Under the pieces are notes generated by a model. It did not search any database. It was not told the origin of the DNA and saw only the letters and a list, made by a program, of their open reading frames with translations. DNA of 64,000 nucleotides from assembly GCF_002224675.1 (NCBI RefSeq), contig NZ_NMPZ01000009.1:1-64000 (forward strand), written 5' to 3'. Source of the DNA: Segatella copri (GTDB lineage Bacteria; Bacteroidota; Bacteroidia; Bacteroidales; Bacteroidaceae). The position numbers and the translations under genes were made by a program. The number at the start of each line of letters is the position of its first letter. Positions within the stretch are counted from its first letter, which is position 1. Below, one piece after another: positions 19,001 to 24,863 of the stretch.

Positions 19001-20649
19001 ACATAGACACCCGTTGTATCACTCTGATATTTCACATCGAGGCGGAACTTTTCCTTTTCCACCTGCGAAGAGAGATAATATACGTTCTTCATCATCAGGT
19101 CCCAGTTGCCCTGCTGTGGATTGCAACTGGTATTCTTCAGCGACTTCACGAAGAGAGCCTGCTTGGTATCGGTGATATCCGAGGCAAACTCGCCCACCTG
19201 ATAGGTCACTCCGCCATAGGTATATTCGTATGCCACGGCAAGAACCTGGTCGGTCTGCAGACCAGACTTCAGCGAAACATATCCCATCGCCTGGTTCACG
19301 GTATATTCAGAGGAATTGAGCAGACGGGCACTCTCCAGCTTCTCGAAATCGCTGCCGCCTATCAGTCCGCCACCTTCCAGAACAGAGGCTGTCTGGTTGA
19401 TATCACGGGCAGCGGCAAACTGACCTGTCATCGATGCATACTCGGTATTGGCATTGTTAGCCGGCACCATCGTTCCTCCTGCCCCCCACATCGGATTGCT
19501 CACCTTCTCGTTTTCTCCCAGGTCGGTCAGGGCGATGATGTTTCGGGTATTCGTGGTGGTTCCCGTCTTGTTGGTTACCCAGATTTCCACACGGTTGATG
19601 GTGATACCCGTCAGCAGATTCGGCAGTTTCTGCATCCAGGCATCATAATGACTGCGGAAATACTGAGAGAGGAAGAAGTGACGGTTTTCCTCGTAATCTG
19701 CCACATTAAGCTCGAAGGGAGTAAGCTGCACGCCACCCCGGCTCGATACACTCTTGGAAGCCGACTTCTTCTGCGAGAACACCGTCTGCAGCTTGAGCTT
19801 GCCAAACTGCATATCGGTTCTTACACCGAAAAGACTGCTGGCGCCCTTGATGAGCGAGGAGTTGCTGGGAAAGGATACATTGCCCGCCTCAACCAGCTTG
19901 ATAATCTCATCTTCCTTGCCATCATACTTCAGCTTCATGTTCTGGGCATCGTAGTCGAAGGTGGCATCGGTGTTGTAATTCAGGTTGAGATCCATCTTAT
20001 CGCCCACCTTTCCATTCACGTTGAGATTGATCTTCTCATCAAAGTTCATCATCGTGGTCTTTCGGTTGCGGATAGGCAGCGACGGGTTGTCGATATTCTT
20101 CTTGTTGATACCAAACTTCAGTTCGGCAGTACCCTGGGTCTTGACACGGATTCCACCGGGACCGAAGATTTTCTCGGCAGGTCCCAGATCGAAGTGCATA
20201 TCAGAGAAATCGAACTTCTCCTTGCCCTTCGCCTGATAGATTTCATCGTTCTTCTGGCGATAGAAGGCATTGCGCTCGTTCTGTTCCGTCCATTTCATAT
20301 ATTCATCCGGAGTGAGCATGATGGGAGCCGAAAGCCAGGTATTTCCCATGCGGTTGCCGATGACATAACGATTGAGGGTATCATTGTAGATGACCTGATA
20401 CTGGAGGGCATCAGGACGCTTGAGGTCGAGTGGACTCTGATAGAGATCGTTCAGGGAATAAGGTTGGGTAAGCTGGATTTTCCAACGGGGATGCAGCAGG
20501 GAATCAGGAATCGTATCCTCATCTACCTGAATGGGCTGGTGCTTTGGAAGCTTCTTCTCTTGCTGCGGAAAAGGCAAAGCGAGGGCATAGCCGAAGGTTG
20601 CCACCATCAGCCAAGCCATCAAAAAATAAAAGATTCTTTGCCCCTTCAT
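13090..20649 (-). CDS. sprA: SprA/Sov, outer-membrane translocon of the type IX secretion system
   Basis: A 2,519-residue protein forming the giant beta-barrel pore through which T9SS cargo leaves the outer membrane (Flavobacterium SprA, Porphyromonas Sov). Residues 1-25 are a signal peptide (FYFLMAWLMVATFGYALA). The N-terminal third shows the family blocks FDEKINLNVNGKVGDKMDLNLNY-type strands and EDEIIKLVEAGNVSFP; the centre is rich in aromatic beta-strand repeats, and the end (LTMSFYYDRQTNTPL, FGLSIKFSLTR) is a barrel closing strand. Length matches known homologues. It lies 80 nt after ruvA on the same strand, a pairing seen in other Bacteroidota. No other T9SS gene is in the window. Confidence 0.95.
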   Translation of the reverse strand: MKGQRIFYFLMAWLMVATFGYALALPFPQQEKKLPKHQPIQVDEDTIPDSLLHPRWKIQLTQPYSLNDLYQSPLDLKRPDALQYQVIYNDTLNRYVIGNRMGNTWLSAPIMLTPDEYMKWTEQNERNAFYRQKNDEIYQAKGKEKFDFSDMHFDLGPAEKIFGPGGIRVKTQGTAELKFGINKKNIDNPSLPIRNRKTTMMNFDEKINLNVNGKVGDKMDLNLNYNTDATFDYDAQNMKLKYDGKEDEIIKLVEAGNVSFPSNSSLIKGASSLFGVRTDMQFGKLKLQTVFSQKKSASKSVSSRGGVQLTPFELNVADYEENRHFFLSQYFRSHYDAWMQKLPNLLTGITINRVEIWVTNKTGTTTNTRNIIALTDLGENEKVSNPMWGAGGTMVPANNANTEYASMTGQFAAARDINQTASVLEGGGLIGGSDFEKLESARLLNSSEYTVNQAMGYVSLKSGLQTDQVLAVAYEYTYGGVTYQVGEFASDITDTKQALFVKSLKNTSCNPQQGNWDLMMKNVYYLSSQVEKEKFRLDVKYQSDTTGVYVNYIPETQVKNQPIIRVLGADRLDNNNKARSNGYFDYVEGYTVSNGRVFMPKVEPFGSYMQDYLVKKGVSEEQAEKYAFTELYDSTKTIARQIAEKNKYLIVGQFKGSAANVISLDAYNVPQGSVVVTAGGVTLKEGTDYSVDYNAGEVTILNQSIIDAGTAVNVSLESNTDYGQMRKTMVGFNWEYEFSKNFQISGTLQHLSEQALTNKVAMGSEPLKNTLWGINLNWKKESQWLTNMLDKIPFLHLTQPSYISFKSEFAQLLAGEAGGVQDNASYIDDFENTKGTIDVMTPTSWVISSVPSLNFKDDYNDKTGLTSGYHRSRLAWYTIDPLFTRRGSSLTPGHIKSDLKQLSNHYVREVYVKELFPLRQQSTYQGATSTLSVLNLAYYPSEPGPYNFNVSDLQSDGTLANPSRNWGGMMRKLDTNDFEQANVEYIEFWMLDPFIYSREQSDAADYGGDFYINLGEVSEDILRDGKKFYESGMPVDGSNSFTYTQWGKIPTQSTVTYAFATTSGSRALQDVGFNGLTDAEEQEFYKSAYLDQIQGKVNQAVFDSIFADPARDNYHYFRGSDWDEMRAPILQRYKYINNPQGNSPDSESRTESYDTSYKSTPDVEDINQDYTLNEYEKYFQYHVSIRPEDLVVGSNFIVDKREYTQTWRDNTKSTVTWYQFRIPVDEFEKRQGNINDFSSIRFMRMFLTNFKKPIVLRFGTLDLVHSKWRTYDQPLGAASGGTLEASAVSLEENAEKTPVNYVLPPGISREQDPSQPQLVEANEQALSMVVKDLTHGEAKAVYKNSTLDLRQYKRIQMFAHANALEQNATNLKNDQLAVFIRLGSDYKNNYYEYEIPLKLTEPRNNYNRNSSADRKLVWPEENMLNVNLSVFTSLKKERNKAKAAGMASYMAPYVMMDAEHPGNRITIVGNPSLGEVKTLMIGVRNNSDEVKSGEVWVNELRLLEHNNKGGWAANANLNVQLSDLGSVNATGRYMSEGFGGLEDGVASRSTDNYGAYSVTTSLEMGKFFPDKAKVSIPLYYSVTKEKTSPKYNPLDTDMELKDALDAAGSKAERDSIENIAVTKVTQTNFSVSNARVGIATRRHPMPYDPANFSFTYSHAHQHTTGETTVFENRDNWRGALDYSWTPVYKAWEPFKKWKNKSKWLDILKRFGLNWLPQNIAFNTEMTHETYELQERDMESTLNSQLPLTVSDQFLWNREFSLRWDLTKNLHMNFQSATHAQVDVPYPDVNADLYADQYHAWKDSVYRSSVWQSVKSWGTPLDYSQNFTASYKLPIHLLPVFDWVNTDASYNANYTWERGTEDENGNSYGNTINTQRELTINGSFDLVRLYNHIPFLKKANDRFNRSISRSEIERKKKEKEARRKQALQKNAQQKNDMQKNQVDLAKALPKNRKAFEKEITLLPDTTLLIRHGKNSKRLIISAKTEDGKVYHLKYKKVDNNQIRIKSKVDSMMKLKITVMPKEPLDNERWYRTAQTVARLAMMLRKVSFTYRNNYQMLLPGFTPHVGDAFGQKKVGTMAPGLDFAFGLVDDSYIGKARDNDWLLCNDSIATPATTSKTENLQLRATLEPVRDFKIDLSATRTMTTQKSIQYMYEGTPTTQSGTFQMTTISLSSAFEGIGNANSGYRSRTFEKFVNSLDGFRQRVESQYAGTVYPVGSTLGGGKYDASRTPVNPYSGDVMIPAFLNAYTSMGGSSLSIFPALSRLLPNWTVRYSGLGKLPWFREHFKSVNINHAYKSIFAVGSYSSYSTYQEYMNGLGFVTDASTGNPSPSSMFNVSQVSINEAFSPLLGMDVTLNNNMTIKGEYRQTRVLNLSMTSVQVNEALSKDWVVGMGYRINNFNLFGAPKAHKVKGRTSAQQNSRNGSKGKNQTQNYGPNHDLNLRLDFSFRKQAAIVRDIATMTSSASSGNNALKLSFTADYTLSKMLTMSFYYDRQTNTPLLSSSSYPTTTQDFGLSIKFSLTR

Positions 20650-20661
20650 AAAGTTACTGGA

Positions 20662-20736
20662 TTTGCTTCAGCCAGAAGTGATATAATTTACTTCTGCCAA
20701 AAGTGATTTAATTTGCTTCAGCCAGAAGTTACTTAA
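20662..20736. repeat. Three tandem 25-bp repeats between ruvA and sprA
   Basis: Units 20662-20686, 20687-20711 and 20712-20736 share TTTGCTTCAGCCAGAAGT with small changes; each contains CTTC-N5-GAAG. The third unit includes the stop codon and last codon and a half of ruvA, and the following bases TTTGCTTCAA start a fourth, so the array looks like an expansion of the 3' end of ruvA. Confidence 0.85.
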
Positions 20737-21343
20737 TTTGCTTCAAGGCAAGCTTTACAACCTGCTCCACCGGCAGGTCTGGCTGCGCCTTCAGGATATC
20801 CACTACTACCTTGGCAGAAGGTGCCGGCGAGAAACCGAGCATGGTGAGGGCACTGACAGCCTCATCCTTGATATCATTGTTCACCATCACCACATTACCG
20901 CCATTAGCCGGCAGCTCATCGGCGATGCCCAGACTCACAATCTTATCCTTCAGGTCGATGATGATGCGCTGGGCGGTCTTCAATCCGATACCCTTCACGG
21001 TCTTCAGCATCTTGTCGTTGCCAGTAGAAATCACATTGCAGAGTTCGCTTGGCGACATCGACGAGAGAATCATTCTCGCCGTATTGCCTCCCACACCCGA
21101 TACGGTAATGAGCTGGCGATAAAGTTCGCGCTCCTGCTTGGAGGCGAAACCGAAAAGGGTGAAAGAGTCATCTCTTCCACCTGCCACCAAGACCTCATGC
21201 ACGTAGAGTTTTACTTCCTGCTTGCCCTGAATGGCAGTATAGGTATTGAGCGAAATATTGAGTCCGTACCCCACCCCTGCAGTCTCTACTACTGCCATTG
21301 CCGGAGTCAGTTCGGTCAGATCGCCATGAATATATTCTATCAT
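20729..21343 (-). CDS. ruvA: Holliday junction branch migration protein RuvA
   Basis: Subunit that binds Holliday junctions and recruits the RuvB motor. The 204 residues are normal. Domain I is the N-terminal OB fold ([27 protein letters not shown] is the diagnostic start region), domain II carries the two helix-hairpin-helix motifs, [11 protein letters not shown] near 80 and [19 protein letters not shown] near 115, and domain III (about 155-204) is the RuvB-binding helical bundle. ruvB and ruvC are not here. The last codons lie inside the tandem repeat array at 20662-20736. It is probably cotranscribed with sprA. Confidence 0.96.
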   Translation of the reverse strand: MIEYIHGDLTELTPAMAVVETAGVGYGLNISLNTYTAIQGKQEVKLYVHEVLVAGGRDDSFTLFGFASKQERELYRQLITVSGVGGNTARMILSSMSPSELCNVISTGNDKMLKTVKGIGLKTAQRIIIDLKDKIVSLGIADELPANGGNVVMVNNDIKDEAVSALTMLGFSPAPSAKVVVDILKAQPDLPVEQVVKLALKQIK

Positions 21344-21523
21344 TTTAATTTTCTCCTTACTATTTAAACACTTGGTTATACCTCTTTCATAAATTAATTA
21401 TAATAATATGAACGCACGGAATAGGGATTTATTGTATCCGGCATTGGATTATATTGCTGACACCCCTATAAGAAAAAGCCTTTATCCCCTATGGAAATTG
21501 TTTTTAAGACTAGAAGAAAGTTC

Positions 21524-21607
21524 CATTCATAAGTTTTGAACGTACATTCAAAGCTTTTGAACGCACATTCAAAACTTTTGAACCGACATTCAAAACTTAT
21601 GAACGGA
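21524..21607. repeat. Four tandem 21-bp palindromic repeats
   Basis: Units start at 21524, 21545, 21566 and 21587, each CATTCAAAACTTTTGAACGNA with minor variation. The centre TTCAAAnnnTTTGAA is palindromic in every unit. Lies in a gene-free block. Confidence 0.9.
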
Positions 21608-21629
21608 GAATTCTATTAGGTACAGGAAC

Positions 21630-21806
21630 AATTTCCTTTAAAGGTAGAAAGTAATTCCTTTAAGGGTAGAAAGTAATTCCTTTAAAGGTAGAAAGTAATT
21701 CCTTTAAGGGAATAATTATTTTCCCTTAAGGGTAGAAACAATTTCCCTTAAGGGTAGAAACAATTTCCCTTAAGGGTAGAAACAATTTCCCTTAAGGGTA
21801 GAAACT
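21630..21806. repeat. Eight tandem 22-bp palindromic repeats
   Basis: About eight units of the type AATTTCCCTTAAGGGTAGAAA, each with a CCCTTAAGGG or CCTTTAAAGG palindrome. The first four are the CCTTTAAAGG/CCTTTAAGGG version, the last four the CCCTTAAGGG version, with a junction near 21710. No coding potential. Confidence 0.9.
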
Positions 21807-21839
21807 AATTCGACCTGTACGGTTGAAATTACCCAATAC

Positions 21840-21918
21840 GCCCTGAAAGGGCAGAAGCTCTTAGCCCAGGGCATCGCCCTGGGTAATTATGAACGCACCC
21901 CCGACGCCCTGTAAGGGC
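21840..21918. repeat. REP-like hairpin cluster
   Basis: Three hairpins: GCCCTGAAAGGGC (21840-21852), CCCAGGGCATCGCCCTGGG (21865-21883) and GCCCTGTAAGGGC (21906-21918), the first and last followed by AGAAGCT or AAAAGCT. The same core forms the palindrome at 1-67, so this is an interspersed repeat family. The rest of the gene-free stretch 21344-22177 is A+T-rich with no other structure I can see. Confidence 0.8.
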
Positions 21919-22099
21919 AAAAGCTTTAAAGAAGCAAGGCTATCTCTTAAATCCTTGAAATCACGAAACTGTAAGGAATCTCTTCCAGAACCCTTACAAT
22001 TCCCCCTTCATTCTACCTAGAAACTATGATTTTATTACCTTTTGCAAGTTTTATGAGTTAAAAATCTATTAAAACGTCACGTATTTCAAGAAAAAGCTA

Positions 22100-22107
22100 T
22101 ACTTTTG
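22100..22107 (+). promoter_or_regulatory. -7 box of ddh
   Basis: TACTTTTG followed by CAACC, 70 nt before the ddh ATG, matches the Bacteroidota -7 consensus. No clear -33 box. Confidence 0.6.
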
Positions 22108-22177
22108 CAACCGGAAATAGATATCTAGAAGGAATTATCCAAAATAAACAACAATATAAAAGAAATAAATACATCAA

Positions 22178-23077
22178 ATGAAAAAGTTTAGAGCAGCCGT
22201 AGTAGGTTACGGCAACATCGGTAAGTTTACAGTAGAAGCTCTCGAAGCAGCTCCTGATTTCGAGATCGCAGGTATCGTTCGTCGCCAGGGTGCTAAGGAC
22301 AAACCAGCTGAGTTGGCTAACTATGAGGTAGTAGATGACATCACCAAGTTGAAGGATGTAGATGTTGCTATCCTCGCTACTCCTACCCGTTCTTGCCCTG
22401 AGTATGCAGAGAAGATCGTTGCACTCGGCATCAACACCGTAGATAGCTTCGATATCCACACCAGCATCCTTGACTATCGCACCAAGCAGATGGAGAACTG
22501 CAAGAAGGCTGGCAAGGTGAGCGTTATCTCTGCCGGTTGGGATCCAGGTTCAGACTCTATCGTACGTGTATTGATGGAAAGTCTGGCTCCAAAGGGATTG
22601 ACCTATACCAACTTCGGTCCTGGTATGAGCATGGGTCACTCAGTTTGCGTTCGTAGCAAGAAGGGCGTCAAGGAAGCGCTCTCTGTTACAATCCCATTAG
22701 GCGAGGGTATCCACCGCCGTATGGTTTATGTAGAGTTGGAGGAAGGTGCCAAGCTTGAGGATGTTACCGCAGAGATCAAGGCTGACCCATACTTCGCTCA
22801 CGATGAGACCCACGTATTCGCCGTAGCATCTGTAGATGATGTAAAGGATATGGGTCATGGTGTGAACCTCGTTCGCAAGGGTGTATCTGGCAAGACTCAG
22901 AACCAGCGTTTCGAGTTCAACATGAGCATCAACAACCCTGCCCTCACAGCTCAGGTATTGGTTAACGTGGCTCGCGCTTCATTCCGTCTCCAGCCAGGTT
23001 GCTACACCATGCCAGAGATTCCAGTGATCGACATGCTCCCAGGCACTCGTGAGGAAGTCGTTGCAACACTCGTATAA
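22178..23077 (+). CDS. ddh: meso-Diaminopimelate D-dehydrogenase
   Basis: NADPH enzyme that reductively aminates tetrahydrodipicolinate directly to meso-diaminopimelate, the one-step route to the peptidoglycan and lysine precursor. 299 residues, typical. The Rossmann motif is GYGNIGKF (10-17), followed by IVRRQ and the substrate-region blocks SAGWDPGSDSIVR and FGPGMSMGHS, which distinguish this family from DapB. It is alone between the repeat block and a strong terminator, so probably monocistronic. Confidence 0.95.
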   Translation: MKKFRAAVVGYGNIGKFTVEALEAAPDFEIAGIVRRQGAKDKPAELANYEVVDDITKLKDVDVAILATPTRSCPEYAEKIVALGINTVDSFDIHTSILDYRTKQMENCKKAGKVSVISAGWDPGSDSIVRVLMESLAPKGLTYTNFGPGMSMGHSVCVRSKKGVKEALSVTIPLGEGIHRRMVYVELEEGAKLEDVTAEIKADPYFAHDETHVFAVASVDDVKDMGHGVNLVRKGVSGKTQNQRFEFNMSINNPALTAQVLVNVARASFRLQPGCYTMPEIPVIDMLPGTREEVVATLV

Positions 23078-23154
23078 GACTTTGAACTTTGAGGTTTGAA
23101 CATTGAACTTTATGATTAGTTTAACTGGTTCAGATTCAAAGTTAAGCAAATAAT

Positions 23155-23193
23155 AAAGGCTCGCAAGAAATTTCGATTTCCTGCGAGCCTTTT
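23155..23193. terminator. Bidirectional terminator (GGCTCGCAAGAA family)
   Basis: AAAGGCTCGCAAGAAAT, loop TTCG, and its near-perfect complement ending TTTTCC. It separates ddh from the convergent AAA gene. Two more hairpins with the same stem lie at 24761 and 30293. Confidence 0.9.
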
Positions 23194-23211
23194 CCATTCA
23201 ACTAAAACCAC

Positions 23212-24564
23212 TTATAATAACCCTGTCATATACAATGGCAAATAAGTAATCCCCTCCTCTACTTTCAAATCAGCCGTATGCAAAACATACGGAGTGGCCA
23301 GATAACTATCATATTTAGCGATGCACTTTTTAAGAGAAGTGAGCGTGTATCTATTAGTTGACTTCACTTCTATCGGTGAAATATTATGCTTTGACGTTAT
23401 TGTATCTTTGGCTATCAGGAAATCCAGTTCCATCCTTTCTTTGGCATCATCCTTACTATATTTGGAAAAGAAATACAGCTTATGCCCTGCCGAACGTAAC
23501 ATCTGAGCAACAATATTCTCAACTATCATTCCGCCATTGAACTCCAGTTTATCTACCAGAAGCTTGTTATATAAGTTTTCAGATACTATCGTATTTTCAT
23601 TGAAAGCATGACTGATGAGCAAACCCGTATCAGCCATATAGCATTTCAATGTCGTATCATCGGTATTCATTCCAAGACCGATGCTTGGCTCTGTCGTATT
23701 ATAGGCCATATTGACTATCATGGCATCTGCCAGCCAAAAGAAAGCCGTTTCATAATCCCGCATTCTCGCCCCTTCTGTAAGTGCTTTCAACATAAATTTC
23801 TTCTCATGTTTTTGAAGTTGAGAAGGAATTGTATCAAAAATCTGGGTAACTTTAAATACATAAGTTGAAGCATACTTTTGAATATCATTACGATATAAGG
23901 TAAGAATTTGTCGCTTCACACGATCCACCTTATTGAAATCTCGAGTTTCTACAAATTTAGCTACAGCCTGTGGCATTCCTCCAACAATAAGATACTGTCT
24001 GAAATAGTCCATTGCCATACGATGCATCATCTGTCCCATCTCATGCTTTTTCTGAAAGTTCATTCGTATAAGCGGCATCAGGGTTTCATTGTTCAATGCC
24101 CACAAGAACTCCTCGAAATCCATAGGATACATCAATATTTCTTCCTCCTCAGAAGGAATCATAATATCCTCAACGTTCTTTTTGATAGAAACAAGCGAAC
24201 CAGTCTCGATATAATCGTAGCGTCCATCTTCAACCAGATACTTAATAGCAGTACGAACCCGAGGATACAATTGCACTTCATCAAAGATAATAACCGATTC
24301 TCTTGGATATAGAGGTGTATTGGTGAAACTGCTCAAATACATAAAGAATGTATCCAAGTCATCTAGATAGGTTTCGAACAAGGATTTTATGTTCTTTCCT
24401 ATCTTATTGAAGTCAAGCAAAATATAACTCTTGTATTCTTCTTGAGCGAATTCCTTTACGATATAGCTCTTTCCTACTCGGCGGGCACCATTGATGAGAA
24501 CAGCACTTTCTCCGTTCTGTTCTTCCTTCCATTTCTTGAGTTGATCATATACTTTTCTTCTCAT
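23212..24564 (-). CDS. AAA ATPase with DUF4143 / PD-(D/E)XK-like C-terminus, copy 2
   Basis: A 450-residue paralogue of the gene at 11638 with the same order of domains. Walker A is GARRVGKS (26-33), Walker B VIIFDEVQ near 93-100, then VGGMPQAVAKF near 195. The C-terminal nuclease-like pattern is D381 in ELDFLI and E399-x-K401 in IEVKS. It diverges clearly in the C-terminal half, where specificity may lie. It stands alone between two terminators of the same family, with five operator-like repeats upstream that differ in sequence from those of copy 1. Function unknown; autoregulation through the repeats is inference. Confidence 0.9.
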   Translation of the reverse strand: MRRKVYDQLKKWKEEQNGESAVLINGARRVGKSYIVKEFAQEEYKSYILLDFNKIGKNIKSLFETYLDDLDTFFMYLSSFTNTPLYPRESVIIFDEVQLYPRVRTAIKYLVEDGRYDYIETGSLVSIKKNVEDIMIPSEEEEILMYPMDFEEFLWALNNETLMPLIRMNFQKKHEMGQMMHRMAMDYFRQYLIVGGMPQAVAKFVETRDFNKVDRVKRQILTLYRNDIQKYASTYVFKVTQIFDTIPSQLQKHEKKFMLKALTEGARMRDYETAFFWLADAMIVNMAYNTTEPSIGLGMNTDDTTLKCYMADTGLLISHAFNENTIVSENLYNKLLVDKLEFNGGMIVENIVAQMLRSAGHKLYFFSKYSKDDAKERMELDFLIAKDTITSKHNISPIEVKSTNRYTLTSLKKCIAKYDSYLATPYVLHTADLKVEEGITYLPLYMTGLL

Positions 24565-24570
24565 AATTTA

Positions 24571-24725
24571 CACCTATCCTAGATTAATTATATCGGATAA
24601 ATACACCTATCCGTGATTAATATTTTCCGTTTCTTACACCTATCCGCGATTATCGGATAGCACAAATACACACCTATCCGCGATTATCGGATGGTGCAAA
24701 TATACACATATCCGCGATTATCTCC
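24571..24725 (-). repeat. Five operator-like repeats before AAA/DUF4143 gene 2
   Basis: Units on the plus strand start at 24571, 24604, 24637, 24671 and 24705 (steps 33, 33, 34, 34). The consensus is CACCTATCCGCGATTATCGG followed by AT; units 3 and 4 are cleanly palindromic, TATCCG-N7-CGGATA. Units 1, 2 and 5 have changes in the second half. Confidence 0.9.
24697..24704 (-). promoter_or_regulatory. Candidate promoter of AAA/DUF4143 gene 2
   Basis: The complement reads TATATTTG, a full -7 match, placed exactly between repeat units 4 and 5; a weaker TGTATTTG (complement of 24663-24670) lies between units 3 and 4. A CTTG is 20 nt upstream of the first. If used, four repeat units are in the transcribed leader. 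Confidence 0.55.
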
Positions 24726-24760
24726 AAGGAAAAGCCAGTTTTTTAATATTTCTTAATCTT

Positions 24761-24801
24761 AAAAGGCTCGCAAGAAATCGAAACTTCTTGCGAGCCTTTT
24801 T
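24761..24801. terminator. Bidirectional terminator (GGCTCGCAAGAA family)
   Basis: AAAAGGCTCGCAAGAA and its perfect complement around an 8-nt loop, with A-run before and T-run after. It follows susD by about 60 nt. Confidence 0.9.
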
Positions 24802-24863
24802 AGTATCTTATGCCTTAATCTCTTTATTTCAAGACATAAGCTGAATGAATATGTTCACACGCT

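Noticed and set aside
16135..20706. A 1,523-codon open frame antisense to sprA
   Set aside because: It overlaps the well-supported sprA on the other strand; its translation is low-complexity with many His, Arg and Ile and no domain. Long antisense frames are common over GC-biased third positions.
21524..21806. Possible CRISPR array
   Set aside because: Units are 21-22 bp with no unique spacers between them and no cas gene is near; they are simple palindromic tandem repeats.
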